A DNA stretch of 64,000 nucleotides from Curvibacter sp. GWA2_63_95 (GTDB lineage Bacteria; Pseudomonadota; Gammaproteobacteria; Burkholderiales; Burkholderiaceae_C). Location: assembly GCA_001795455.1 (NCBI GenBank), contig MGPB01000021.1, positions 534,647 to 598,646 of the forward strand, given 5' to 3'. Each line of letters opens with the position of its first letter. Within the stretch, counting starts at the first letter, position 1. A model generated the notes under the pieces. It was given only the letters and a program-made list of their open reading frames with translations, was not told where the DNA came from and ran no database searches. This document shows, one piece after another, positions 25,366-34,653 of this stretch. A program made the translations under genes and the position numbers.

Positions 25366-26423
25366 CCGGCTATTTTTTGGACCTTGGTGGTGCCTTCAGG
25401 CTGGGCTGGCATGGCGCCCCAGTCGCCTTGGGGGGAGGATGCTTCAGGCGGTTGGTCTTGCAGGCGCTGGGGGTTTGGTTGGGGTTGCTGCGGTGCGCTG
25501 GCTTTGCTCGGTGGCTGCGCCGCACTGCCTTCGGGTCGGCGGTGGCCCAGTGCGAGTTCGGCCACAGCGTCCACCTCGGCCACCGTCACCTCCGTGCGAC
25601 CTTCCAGCGCGGCCAGCGCACGGGCAGCGCGCAGCATCACCAGGTCGGCGCGCATGCCATCCACACCGGCAGCAATGGCACAGGCTGCGGCGTGATTCAA
25701 CACCTCATCCGACCATGCCAGGCGCGGCAATGCGGCGCGGGCCGCCACCAGGGCGGCGCTCAAGGCACGTTGTTCTTCTGCATGCTGCGCACCCAGCGCC
25801 GCGGGGTTTTCATCAAAGCCCAGGCGTGCCCGCAGGATGGCACTGCGCTGCGCTGCGTCCACCGGGTTGGCCAGTGCCACCGACAAGCCGAAGCGGTCCA
25901 GCAGTTGCGGGCGCAGCGCGCCCTCCTCCGGGTTCATGGTGCCCACCAGCACAAAACGTGCGGCGTGTTGCTGCGAAATGCCATCGCGCTCCACCGTATT
26001 CACACCACTGGCCGCCACGTCCAGCAGCGCGTCCACCAACGCGTCAGGCAACAAGTTCACTTCGTCCACATAGAGCACACCGCCATGCGCACGCGCCACC
26101 AGACCGGGCGCCAGGCGCACCTGGCCATCGCGCAGTACGTCTTCCACATTCAGCGTACCCACCAATTGCTCCAGGCTGGCGGCCAGCGGCAGCGTGACAA
26201 ACGGTGCGCCGGGCAAGAGCGCGGCCAGTGCACGCGCTGCGGTGGACTTGGCCGTGCCACGCGGGCCGCTGATCAGCACACCGCCAATGCCGGGGTCAAT
26301 GGCGGCGAGTTGCAGCGCGCGCTGCAAAGTGGGCTGGCCCACCAGCGCGGTGAAGGGAAACGCCGCGCGCGTGGCGGCTTCCAGGGGAATGGCGTGTGCA
26401 GAAGTGTTCATGGTCGTGCTCAT
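25344..26423 (-). CDS. AAA+ ATPase, ChlI-like chelatase subunit
   Basis: A 359-aa ATPase of the magnesium-chelatase ChlI/BchI family: Walker A SGPRGTAKSTAARAL, PLAASLEQLVGTLN, Walker B GGVLYVDEVNLL, GTMNPEEGALRPQLLDRFGL. The last 60 residues are a low-complexity Pro/Gln/Ser tail not needed for the fold. It supplies ATP-driven remodelling for cobalt insertion by CobN. The start ATG overlaps the cobN stop by ATGA, and its end overlaps the VWA gene. Confidence 0.92.
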   Translation of the reverse strand: MSTTMNTSAHAIPLEAATRAAFPFTALVGQPTLQRALQLAAIDPGIGGVLISGPRGTAKSTAARALAALLPGAPFVTLPLAASLEQLVGTLNVEDVLRDGQVRLAPGLVARAHGGVLYVDEVNLLPDALVDALLDVAASGVNTVERDGISQQHAARFVLVGTMNPEEGALRPQLLDRFGLSVALANPVDAAQRSAILRARLGFDENPAALGAQHAEEQRALSAALVAARAALPRLAWSDEVLNHAAACAIAAGVDGMRADLVMLRAARALAALEGRTEVTVAEVDAVAELALGHRRPEGSAAQPPSKASAPQQPQPNPQRLQDQPPEASSPQGDWGAMPAQPEGTTKVQKIAGWPPKKA

Positions 26424-29400
26424 GGCAGGGGTCCTTCTCCGTGTTCTTCCACGCGGCGCTCCAGCGCCAGCAAATGGTCTTCAATACGTTCGCGCTGGTC
26501 GCCCGGCGCTTCCCACAGGCCGCGCTGCATGGCCTCCAGCAGGCGTTCACCAATGCTGCGCAGCGCGCCGGGGTTGTGCTGCTGCAAAAACGCGCGGTTG
26601 GTGTCGTCGTGCAAATAGGCGTCGGCCACCAGCGCGTACTGGTGGTCACCCACCACACCGGTGGTGGCGTCAAACGCAAACAAATAGTCCACCGTGGCGG
26701 CCATCTCAAACGCGCCCTTGTAGCCATGGCGGCGCACACCTTCCAGCCACTTGGGGTTGACCGCGCGGGAGCGCACCACGCGCGCGACCTCTTCGCCCAG
26801 CGTGCGGATGCGTGGCGCGCCAGGCACGCTGAAGTCGCCGTGGTACAGCGCAGCCGGCTCACCGGTCAACGCTTCCACAGCCACCGCCATGCCACCCTGG
26901 AACTGGTAGTAGTCGTCCGAGTCGAGCACATCGTGCTCGCGGTTGTCCTGGTTGTGCAGCACCGCGTCCAGCCCGGCGATGCGCTGCTCAAAGCTGCCAC
27001 GCGCGGCCACGCCGTGTTCGCCCTGGCCGTAGGCAAAGGCACCGGCGCGCAAATAGGCCTGAGCCAAATCCGCACCATCGTTCCAGCGGCCGCTGGCCAT
27101 CAGCTCCTGCAGCCCAGCGCCATAGCCGCCGGGGCGCGGGCCAAACACGCGCCAGGTCGCTTCGCGCTCAGCCGCCTCGGTGCTCAAGCCCTTGGCCTGT
27201 GCATCCGCCGCTTCGCGCCGCACGCGGGCGCGGATCGGGTTCACTTCGTCGGGCTCATCCTCTTCACTGATCGCAGCCACGGTACGCACAGCGGTGTCAA
27301 ACAAGTCAATCACATTGGGGAAGGCATCGCGGAAGAAGCCCGATACGCGCAGCGTCACATCCACGCGTGGCCGGCCCTTCAGGCCCATGGGCAGCACCTC
27401 GATGTCCACCACCCGGCTGCTGCCATCGGCCCACTTGGGCCGCACGCCCAGCAGCGCAAAGGCCTGGGCAATGTCTTCGCCCCCCGTACGCATGGTGCTG
27501 GTGCCCCAGACCGACAGCCCCACCTGGCCCGGCATGCAGCCATGGTCCTGCAAGTGGCGCTCGATCACGCGCTCGGCCGCAGCGGCACCCATGGCATAGG
27601 CAGTTTGTGTGGGCACGGCGCGCGTGTCCACCGAATAGAAGTTGCGTCCTGTGGGTAACACGTCAGGGCGGCCACGCGATGGCGCGCCGCTGGGGCCTGC
27701 GGGGACAAATTTGCCTGAGAGGCCACGCAGGCACTGCAAAATTTCTTGCGGGCCGCAGGCGTCCAGGCGCGGGCGCAGCACGGCCTGCATGCGCTGCAGC
27801 ACCGGTGCGGTATGGGGCCAAGCCACGGCATCGAGTGCGTCATCGCCCACCACATGGTCCGTGACCAATTGCCGTGCGAGCAGCTCCAGCCGCTCCCGCG
27901 TATGACCCGCATGGCGCCACGCATCATCACTTTGTGCTTGCAGCACTGCCGGATGCGGGCCACTCCAGGGCGCAGCCCATTCCGGGCTCAGCGCATTAAA
28001 ACCGTCCACGCCATCCAGTTGCAAGTCTTTTGCCAGGGCCACCAGCAGGCTGCGCTGCCCGGCCGCCGTGCCACCGGGAAAACGTGCCAAGGCCACCAGC
28101 GTGTCGATCTGTTGGCGACCTTGTGGCGAGGTGCCCAGGATGTGCAGGCCGTCGCGGATTTGTGATTCCTTGATCTCGCACAGGTAGGCGTCCAGCCGCT
28201 GCAGCAAGGCCTCGCGGCCCGCATCGTCGGCGGGTTTGGCAAAGCCCAGGTCGGTGTGCAGGTTCTCGGTCAACACGCGGTCCAGAATGTCGCCGCGCAG
28301 GCGCTGGGCGCGGCGCGGGTCCAGCGACAAAGCCTCGTAGTACTCGTCCATCTGCCGCTCCAGCTTTTGCAGCGGGCCGTAGGTCTCGGCGCGAGTCAGG
28401 GCCGGCATCAGGTGGTCGATGATCACGGCCTGGGTGCGGCGCTTGGCCTGGCTGCCCTCGCCGGGGTCGTTGACGATAAACGGGTACAGATGCGGCAAAG
28501 GGCCCAGGATGGCGTCAGGCCAGCAGTTGGCACCCAGCGCCACGCTTTTGCCGGGCAACCATTCCAGGTTGCCGTGTTTGCCTACATGCACCACCGCATC
28601 CACCGCAAACTGGCGGCGCAGCCAGAAGTAAAACGCCAGGTAGTTGTGCGTGGGTACCAGATCGGCATCGTGGTAGGTAGCCACCAGATCCAGATCACGC
28701 CCACGTGCGGGCTGGTTGCCGACAAAGACATGGCCGTAGCGATGGCCGGACACCATGAAGCGGCCGCTGCGCACCATGGGATCTTGCTCCGGCTGACCCC
28801 ACAGCGTATTCACCGCATCGCGGTTGGCGGCGTCCAGGCGGTTGAAGTCCGCCAGGTAGTCGGCCATGGCCAGGCTCTGGCTGGCGGGCCGCATGTCGTT
28901 GGCGTCCAGGTTGTTCGTCACGCCCGCCACCAAGGCGGCCATCAGCGCGTCGCTGCCCTCGGGCAAGGCACCGGTGGCGTAACCCGCGCCCTGCATGGCG
29001 TGCAGCAGGGCCACAGTGGAGGCGGGAGTATCCAGACCCACGCCATTGGCCAGGCGGGAGTCGTCGTTGGGGTAGTTGGCCAGGATCAACGCCACGCGTT
29101 TGTGGGCATTCGGCTTGTCGCGCAGCACGCACCAGCGGCGCGCCAGTTCGGCCACAAAGGCCATGCGTTCGGGCTCGGGCTGGTAGCGCACCACGTCCAC
29201 CTCGGTACGTTCGCAGCGCCAGGCCAGGCCCTTGAAACTGATGGCGCGCGTGCCAATGCGGCCGTCCACCTCGGGCAGCACCACCTGCATGGCCAGGTCG
29301 CGCGGTGCCAGGCCATGCGGGTCGGCCGCCCACTGCTCTTGTGCGCAGCCGGCGGTGATGAGTTGCAACACCGGTGCGTCGCCCGCCAATGGCTGCAGTG

Positions 29401-30238
29401 GCGGTCCGTCCAATCCATCACTGTCACCACCGTCCAGCGCGGTGATCGCAAAGCTGGTGGCATTGAGCACCACACCCACGCCGTGCTGTGCGGCCAGCGA
29501 TTGCAGCAGTGCCAGGCTGGTGGGGTTCTTCAGCGAGTCCACCGCCACGGCCACGGTGTTCAGGCCCTGGCCGTGCAGCGCGGCCCGCATGGCGTCAAAC
29601 ACCGCCGTGTTGCCGGCCTGCACATGGGCGCGGTAGAACACCAGCAATGCCACGGGGGCATCGTCTTGCCATGCTTGGGCACCCAGCGATTCGTACACCA
29701 TGGCCGCAGGCAACACCGTCGGCGGTGTGGGCCGAGCCCCCAGGCCAAAGGCGGAATGGCCGATCAAGTCGAAAAAACCGCGCGCATTGTCACGGCCACC
29801 TTCACGCAGGCAACGCCAGAGCTGGCGGCAATCCTCGTGCGGGGCGGTGCTGCGCAGCAGCAGTTGCAGGTCTTCACTCGCATCACCCGAGAACAGGGCC
29901 AGCCACTGGCCCCGTTCGCGTGCCAGCTCGCGCACACGCTCCACCACATAGGCCCAGTCGCTGGCCGCACCCAGGTGGTCGATCACCACCACGCGTGCAT
30001 GCTGCAGCACATCGTCCACGTACATGTCGGCCGAGGCGGGCTGGCGCAGCCACATGAGGTTGGCCAGGCGCACCGTGGGGAAGCCCTCGGGCAACTGCTG
30101 CGCCGCATCGGCCAGCAAAGACAGTGTGGTGTCGGCCGCGCTGAGCACCACAATGTCGCCCCGCGTCTGTTCCACGCGCACGACACCCTGGCCACCGTCT
30201 TCCACGTGGCCACCAGGGCGGGTGGAGAGCAAATGCAT
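26420..30238 (-). CDS. cobN: Cobaltochelatase subunit CobN
   Basis: The 1272-aa large subunit of the aerobic-type cobaltochelatase (CobN/ChlH family), which binds hydrogenobyrinic acid a,c-diamide and cobalt. Recognisable blocks include VYFR-like LLVFYRAHVQAGN, VVLPEVDGRIGTRAISFKG, ANYPNDDSRLANGVGLDTPAS, HVGKHGNLEWLPGK and SVWGTSTMRTGGEDIAQA. Length is normal. It is 24 bases downstream of cobW. A long open frame on the opposite strand inside it is a codon-usage shadow. Confidence 0.97.
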   Translation of the reverse strand: MHLLSTRPGGHVEDGGQGVVRVEQTRGDIVVLSAADTTLSLLADAAQQLPEGFPTVRLANLMWLRQPASADMYVDDVLQHARVVVIDHLGAASDWAYVVERVRELARERGQWLALFSGDASEDLQLLLRSTAPHEDCRQLWRCLREGGRDNARGFFDLIGHSAFGLGARPTPPTVLPAAMVYESLGAQAWQDDAPVALLVFYRAHVQAGNTAVFDAMRAALHGQGLNTVAVAVDSLKNPTSLALLQSLAAQHGVGVVLNATSFAITALDGGDSDGLDGPPLQPLAGDAPVLQLITAGCAQEQWAADPHGLAPRDLAMQVVLPEVDGRIGTRAISFKGLAWRCERTEVDVVRYQPEPERMAFVAELARRWCVLRDKPNAHKRVALILANYPNDDSRLANGVGLDTPASTVALLHAMQGAGYATGALPEGSDALMAALVAGVTNNLDANDMRPASQSLAMADYLADFNRLDAANRDAVNTLWGQPEQDPMVRSGRFMVSGHRYGHVFVGNQPARGRDLDLVATYHDADLVPTHNYLAFYFWLRRQFAVDAVVHVGKHGNLEWLPGKSVALGANCWPDAILGPLPHLYPFIVNDPGEGSQAKRRTQAVIIDHLMPALTRAETYGPLQKLERQMDEYYEALSLDPRRAQRLRGDILDRVLTENLHTDLGFAKPADDAGREALLQRLDAYLCEIKESQIRDGLHILGTSPQGRQQIDTLVALARFPGGTAAGQRSLLVALAKDLQLDGVDGFNALSPEWAAPWSGPHPAVLQAQSDDAWRHAGHTRERLELLARQLVTDHVVGDDALDAVAWPHTAPVLQRMQAVLRPRLDACGPQEILQCLRGLSGKFVPAGPSGAPSRGRPDVLPTGRNFYSVDTRAVPTQTAYAMGAAAAERVIERHLQDHGCMPGQVGLSVWGTSTMRTGGEDIAQAFALLGVRPKWADGSSRVVDIEVLPMGLKGRPRVDVTLRVSGFFRDAFPNVIDLFDTAVRTVAAISEEDEPDEVNPIRARVRREAADAQAKGLSTEAAEREATWRVFGPRPGGYGAGLQELMASGRWNDGADLAQAYLRAGAFAYGQGEHGVAARGSFEQRIAGLDAVLHNQDNREHDVLDSDDYYQFQGGMAVAVEALTGEPAALYHGDFSVPGAPRIRTLGEEVARVVRSRAVNPKWLEGVRRHGYKGAFEMAATVDYLFAFDATTGVVGDHQYALVADAYLHDDTNRAFLQQHNPGALRSIGERLLEAMQRGLWEAPGDQRERIEDHLLALERRVEEHGEGPLP

Positions 30239-30262
30239 GGAGTCTTTCTTTCTGTACGTGTT

Positions 30263-31324
30263 TTAAGCTGCGACGGGTGCCACCAGCGCTTCGCTCAACT
30301 CGGCTTGCAACACTGCGGCATTGAGTTCGGAACCAATCAGCACCAGGCGCGATTGGCGCACTTCATCGGCACGCCAGGGGCGGTCAAAGTAGCTGTCAAA
30401 ACGGGTGCCCACGCCCTGCACCACCAGGCGCATGGCCGCACCGGGCAGAGCCACAAAGCCTTTGGCGCGGTAAATCTCGTGGCGTGCCACCACACCTTGC
30501 AGCGCGGCCAGCAGGCCTTCGCGGCTGGTGACGTCCAGCAAGACCTGCACCGAATCAAACGCATCGTGGTCGTGGTCTTCTTCCTCGTCGTGGTGGGTCT
30601 TGCGTCCATCAATCTGGTCTTCCACCGCGCGCTCCAAGCCCAGCAGCACACCAATGTCGATGCGGCCATGCTGCGCGTGCACCAGCTTCACACCGGGCAG
30701 GGTTTCGGTGCGGATGGCGGCTTCCACCTCCACCAGCTGCGCGGGCGTCACACCATCGGTCTTGTGCACGATCACCAGGTCGGCCGTGGCCAATTGGTCT
30801 TCAAACAGTTCGTGCAGCGGCGAGTCGTGGTCCAGGTTGTCATCGGCACGGCGCTGGGCGTCCACGGCCACCGGGTCGTCGGCAAAGTCGCCGGCAGCCA
30901 CCGCAGGCGCGTCCACCACGGTCACCACCGCGTCCACGGTAAAGGTGTTGCGCAGCGCGGGCCACTGGAAGGCCTGCACCAGTGGCTTGGGCAAGGCCAG
31001 GCCCGAGGTTTCGATGATCAGGTGGTCGATCTGGTCGCGGCGGGCGGCCAGCTTTTCCATCACCGGGGCAAACTCTTCCTGCACGGTGCAGCACAGGCAG
31101 CCGTTGGCCAGCTCGTACAACTGGCCGTTTTCTTCGCCGTTTTCGTCGCAACCAATGCCGCAGCCGCGCAACAGCTCGCCGTCGATACCGAGTTCGCCAA
31201 ACTCGTTGACGATGACCGCGATGCGGCGGCCCTGCGCATTGGCCAGCAGGTGGCGCAGGAGCGTGGTCTTGCCGCTGCCCAGAAAGCCGGTGACGATGGT
31301 GGCGGGGATTTTTCGGGTTTGCAT
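30263..31324 (-). CDS. cobW: CobW GTPase (metallochaperone family)
   Basis: A 353-aa G3E GTPase: Walker A GFLGSGKTTLL, the metal-binding GCLCCT, ETSGLALPKP, and a guanine-specificity HKTD. A His/Asp-rich stretch (HHDEEEDHDHD) lies between the GTPase and the C-terminal CobW_C domain, fitting metal delivery. Next to cobN it is the classic CobW, thought to supply cobalt to the chelatase. The ATG at 31324 is chosen because the GTPase fold begins there; 23 bases separate it from the upstream btuF. Confidence 0.95.
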   Translation of the reverse strand: MQTRKIPATIVTGFLGSGKTTLLRHLLANAQGRRIAVIVNEFGELGIDGELLRGCGIGCDENGEENGQLYELANGCLCCTVQEEFAPVMEKLAARRDQIDHLIIETSGLALPKPLVQAFQWPALRNTFTVDAVVTVVDAPAVAAGDFADDPVAVDAQRRADDNLDHDSPLHELFEDQLATADLVIVHKTDGVTPAQLVEVEAAIRTETLPGVKLVHAQHGRIDIGVLLGLERAVEDQIDGRKTHHDEEEDHDHDAFDSVQVLLDVTSREGLLAALQGVVARHEIYRAKGFVALPGAAMRLVVQGVGTRFDSYFDRPWRADEVRQSRLVLIGSELNAAVLQAELSEALVAPVAA

Positions 31325-31347
31325 CAGGAAGTCCTTGAAGAAAAAAG

Positions 31348-32193
31348 TTAACGGGGCGGCAGCGCCTTGAGGCACTCCACCAGCATGTGCGCCGCCTCGC
31401 CCAGGCGTGGGCCGGGGCGTGACAGCAGGTCCATACGTTCGGTGTCCAGCAGGCACAGCTGCTGCTGGCGCACTGCGGGCAGCGTGCTCCAGCCGGGGCG
31501 GTCTGACAGATTGGTCAGCGTGGCACGCGGGCCGATGATCAGGTCGGGTGGGCGGCGCAGCAGCAGCTCGGGGTTGATCTTGGGGAACAGGCCCAGCTCG
31601 CCGCTCACCACATTGACCAGGCCCAGCTTGGCCACGGTTTCGCCAATAAAACTTTTGTCACTGGCGGCGGAGGCCCCGGCCCCAACTTCCACATACACGC
31701 TGCGCCCGCGCAAGGCGGCTGGCATGCGACCGGCCGCAGCGTCCAGTTCGCCATCCAGGCGCGCAATGAGTTCGGCGGCGCGGGCCGGTTCGCCCAGCGC
31801 TTCCCCCAACTTGACCAGCATGCGCTTCAAATCGGCGTGGGTGCGTGCGTCCAGCATCAACACCGGCACGCCCAGCGCCTGCAGGCGTTCGCCCGCGCGG
31901 CTGCGTGGCCCCAGCAACACCAGGTTGGGCCGCAGCGTCACGATGCGCTCGATCTGCGCGTCTTCCAGGCCCCCCACCTTGGGCAGTGCCACCACCGATG
32001 CAGGCCAGGTGGAGTGCCGATCGGTGCCCACCAGCTGCGCGCAGTGGCCCAGCGCACACACGGCCTCGGTCAGCGAGGGGGCGAGCGTGACGATGCGCGA
32101 CACAGGCTGTGCCTGCGCCATGGCTACGCTGGATATCAAACCGAGCGCCACTGCAACAAGAACAAAAAATGCACGCAAAGCTTCAATCCTCAA
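31348..32193 (-). CDS. btuF: Periplasmic corrinoid/heme-type binding protein (BtuF-like, third in the operon)
   Basis: About 281 aa. It has an N-terminal signal peptide (FFVLVAVALGLISSVAMAQA) and a helical-backbone metal-receptor fold with RIVTLAPSLTEAVCALG, LVGTDRHSTWPASV, NLVLLGPRSR and FPKINPELLL. This is the BtuF class of ABC substrate-binding proteins. It resembles the btuF at 34650-35648 in the same segments, so they are paralogues. The start is uncertain: TTG at 32193 overlaps the end of the cobO part and gives a clean signal peptide; a GTG at 32214 is also open. Confidence 0.88.
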   Translation of the reverse strand: MRIEALRAFFVLVAVALGLISSVAMAQAQPVSRIVTLAPSLTEAVCALGHCAQLVGTDRHSTWPASVVALPKVGGLEDAQIERIVTLRPNLVLLGPRSRAGERLQALGVPVLMLDARTHADLKRMLVKLGEALGEPARAAELIARLDGELDAAAGRMPAALRGRSVYVEVGAGASAASDKSFIGETVAKLGLVNVVSGELGLFPKINPELLLRRPPDLIIGPRATLTNLSDRPGWSTLPAVRQQQLCLLDTERMDLLSRPGPRLGEAAHMLVECLKALPPR

Positions 32194-33577
32194 TGCCACG
32201 TTGTGCGGGCACACCGGCCTTGAAATGGTGTTTGACCAGCGTCATCTCGGTCACCGTGTCCGCCAGGTCCACCAGCTCGCCCGGCGCGTTGCGACCGGTC
32301 AGCACCACATGCACATGCGGCGGGCGCTCGCGCAGGCAGGTGAGGATGGCTTCCAGCGGAATCCAGCCGTAGCGCAGCGGGTACATGATCTCGTCCAGCA
32401 CCACCATGAAGTGTTCGCCCGCGCGAATCGTCGCCTCGGCCTTGGCCCAGCCGTCCAGCGCCAGTTGGGCCGATTGGTCCAGGTCTTTGCTCTTCCAGCT
32501 GAAACCGTCGCCCAGGCCTTCGATGGGAATGCCCAGTTGCTCAAACAGGCGGTGCTCGCCAAAGCGCGCGGTCGGCACTTTCATGAACTGGTAGACCTTG
32601 ACGGCCTTGCCACGGCCATGCGCGCGCAGGGCCAGGCCAAAGGCGGCTGTGCTCTTGCCTTTGCCGTGGCCGGTGTTGATCAGGATCAGGCCGCGGCGCT
32701 CGGCCGTGGGGACGACACGTTCGTAGTCGACCGGTGGAGTTTCAATTTGCATGGGAGCCCTTTTGGCGGGTTGGGTGACTTTGGGCAGCGCAATCCACTG
32801 CCCCTGTACGGGGTGGACGGCAATACGTCCGTCGAATACATCTTCCATGGCGCGGTGCGTGGCCAGGTCGGAACATGCGCCCTGGTGGGTGACGCGACCG
32901 GCGGCCATAACAACCATCGTATCGGCCTGCAGCGCCATGGTGATCTCGTGCAGCACGCTGACCACGGTCTTGCCCTGGGCCACCAGTGCGCGCACCACAT
33001 CCAGCCAGTCAGCCTGGTGTGGCGGGTCCAGGTTGGCCAGGGGCTCGTCCATCAGCAGCACTTGTGCCTGCACCGCCAGCGCACGCGCCAGCAACACACG
33101 CTGGCGCTCGCCGCCCGAGAGTTGGCCCAGTGCGCGTTCGCGCCAATCCCAGGCACGGGTGGCGCGCAACGCGCTTTCGACGGCGGCATGGTCGGCCGCG
33201 CCGGGTGGTGCCAGCCAGGCCTGGTGCGGCAGGCGGCCCAGCATGGCCACGTCCCACACCGTCAAATCGTCGGCCGAGGTTTCGTTCTGGCCCAGCCAGG
33301 CCAGTTGCTGCGCGCGCTGGCGATGCGGCAGGCTCAACAGCGGCTGGCCCAGCAAACTCACGCTGCCGCTGTGGGGCAACACGCCAGCCAGGCATTTGAG
33401 CAAGGTGGACTTGCCCGCGCCATTGGGACCGACGATGCTGGTCCACTGCCCCGCCGCAAGTTCCAGGCTGATGTTGTGCAGGATGGGCTGCTTTTGCAAG
33501 CCCCCTTGCAAACCATTCCCGAGGCTAACCCCGATGGAATATGCGCCAATAGCTATGATTTTGGTAGCGCCCGTCAT
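32183..33577 (-). CDS. cobO: Fusion: ABC transporter ATPase (BtuD-like) and corrinoid adenosyltransferase CobO
   Basis: One uninterrupted 464-codon frame. Residues 1-275 are an ABC ATPase: Walker A VGPNGAGKSTLLKCLAG, signature LSGGERQRVLLARAL, Walker B VLLMDEPLAN, switch His in SVLHEIT. Residues 276-464 are a complete CobO/BtuR adenosyltransferase beginning MQIETPP, with P-loop NTGHGKGKSTAAFG and VVLDEIMYPLRYG. No stop separates them; the joint is VTQPAKRAP then MQIETPP. The internal ATG at 32752 has an AAAGGG six bases upstream, so separate CobO may also be made. The N terminus lies in a copy of the dispersed repeat. It overlaps btuC by ATGA. Confidence 0.9.
   Translation of the reverse strand: MTGATKIIAIGAYSIGVSLGNGLQGGLQKQPILHNISLELAAGQWTSIVGPNGAGKSTLLKCLAGVLPHSGSVSLLGQPLLSLPHRQRAQQLAWLGQNETSADDLTVWDVAMLGRLPHQAWLAPPGAADHAAVESALRATRAWDWRERALGQLSGGERQRVLLARALAVQAQVLLMDEPLANLDPPHQADWLDVVRALVAQGKTVVSVLHEITMALQADTMVVMAAGRVTHQGACSDLATHRAMEDVFDGRIAVHPVQGQWIALPKVTQPAKRAPMQIETPPVDYERVVPTAERRGLILINTGHGKGKSTAAFGLALRAHGRGKAVKVYQFMKVPTARFGEHRLFEQLGIPIEGLGDGFSWKSKDLDQSAQLALDGWAKAEATIRAGEHFMVVLDEIMYPLRYGWIPLEAILTCLRERPPHVHVVLTGRNAPGELVDLADTVTEMTLVKHHFKAGVPAQRGIED
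33511..33568 (-). repeat. Dispersed 60-bp repeat, copy 7 (5' end of btuD-cobO, sense)
   Basis: Minus-strand read: GCTACCAAAATCATAGCTAT, TGGCGCATATTCCATCGG, GGTTAGCCTCGGGAATGG. It starts three codons after the start codon and encodes the ATKIIAIGAYSIGVSLG extension in front of the ABC domain. Confidence 0.65.
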
Positions 33578-34653
33578 GCCGCACGCCCTCCGCCCAGGTT
33601 GCTGCTGCGGTGCATCAGCCACAACAAATAGCCGCCGCCCAGCACGGCGGTGAGCATGCCCACAGGCAGCTCCTGCGGCGCAATCAGCCCGCGTGCCAGC
33701 ATATCCGCCGCCATCAAGAGCACGCCGCCCATCAGGCTGGACAGCAGCATCAGGTGCGCATGCGTGGTCTTCACCACTGATCGCACCAAGTGCGGCGCGG
33801 CCAGGCCGACAAACGCGATCAAACCCGTCTGCGCCACCGCCGTACCCGTGGCCAGCGCCAACACCCCCACCAGCGCCGCACGCATGGGCGCCACCGGCAA
33901 GCCCAGGCTGATAGCCGTGGCGTCGCCCAGGCTCAGGCCATCGAGCACACGCGCCAGCAGCCACGCCGCCAACACACACACGCCCCAGACGCTGGCCATA
34001 AGTACACAGGACGTCCAGCCGACGAAAGCGGTGGAGCCCAGCATGAAGGCCTGCATGGCCTGCAGCGATTCGGGCGAAAACAGCAGCACCAGGTGTGTCA
34101 TGGCGCCCAGCACCACGCCCACCACCACACCGGCCAGCAGCAGGCGCAGCGTGTGGCCCACGCCGCGCGACAGCACCAGCGTGAGCATCACGGCCAACAC
34201 CGCACCCAGAAACGCCGCGCCGGTCAGGCCCAGGCGCACCCACAGGCTGCTGGAAAACACACTGACCGCGACGCCCCCGCTCATCATGCTGCCGCCCAAC
34301 ATGCCGGCACCGCCACCGAGCGCGGCCAAGGCCAGCGCGACACCCAGCGAGGCGCCGGAGGCGCTGCCCAGCAAATACGGATCGGCCAGCGGATTGCGAA
34401 ACAGACCCTGCGCCACCGCACCGGCCAAGCCCAGCAGGGCCCCAGCGGCCCAGGCGCCCAGCGTGCGTGGCAGGCGGATCTGCCAGACGATTTGCTGCGC
34501 CATCGCGGTTTGCTGAGGGTCTTGCGCAGGGTTGAGCAGCGGGCCTATCAGGTTCTCCAGCCCGGCACTGCCCACGCAGACGCCCAGTGCCACAAGCACC
34601 AATGCCCCCAGCACACCGGCCCAAACCAGCCAGAAGACGCGTGTGGGCATCAT
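33574..34653 (-). CDS. btuC: Vitamin B12/iron-siderophore type ABC permease
   Basis: A 359-aa FecCD/BtuC family permease with about ten membrane helices. Visible signatures are the N-terminal region IRLPRTLGAWAAGALLG, the AVAQGLFRNPLADPYLLG block, SGASLGVALAL and the C-terminal GLAAPHLVRSV ATPase-contact loop. It is coupled by ATGA to btuF upstream and to the btuD-cobO fusion downstream, forming a BtuFCD corrinoid importer. The start is the first of two adjacent methionines. Confidence 0.94.
   Translation of the reverse strand: MMPTRVFWLVWAGVLGALVLVALGVCVGSAGLENLIGPLLNPAQDPQQTAMAQQIVWQIRLPRTLGAWAAGALLGLAGAVAQGLFRNPLADPYLLGSASGASLGVALALAALGGGAGMLGGSMMSGGVAVSVFSSSLWVRLGLTGAAFLGAVLAVMLTLVLSRGVGHTLRLLLAGVVVGVVLGAMTHLVLLFSPESLQAMQAFMLGSTAFVGWTSCVLMASVWGVCVLAAWLLARVLDGLSLGDATAISLGLPVAPMRAALVGVLALATGTAVAQTGLIAFVGLAAPHLVRSVVKTTHAHLMLLSSLMGGVLLMAADMLARGLIAPQELPVGMLTAVLGGGYLLWLMHRSSNLGGGRAA

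Noticed and set aside
28256..31351. A very long open frame on the plus strand opposite cobN and cobW
   Set aside because: It is a shadow of GC-rich codon use. The product is full of His, Gln and Arg with no domain, while the minus strand encodes clear CobN and CobW.
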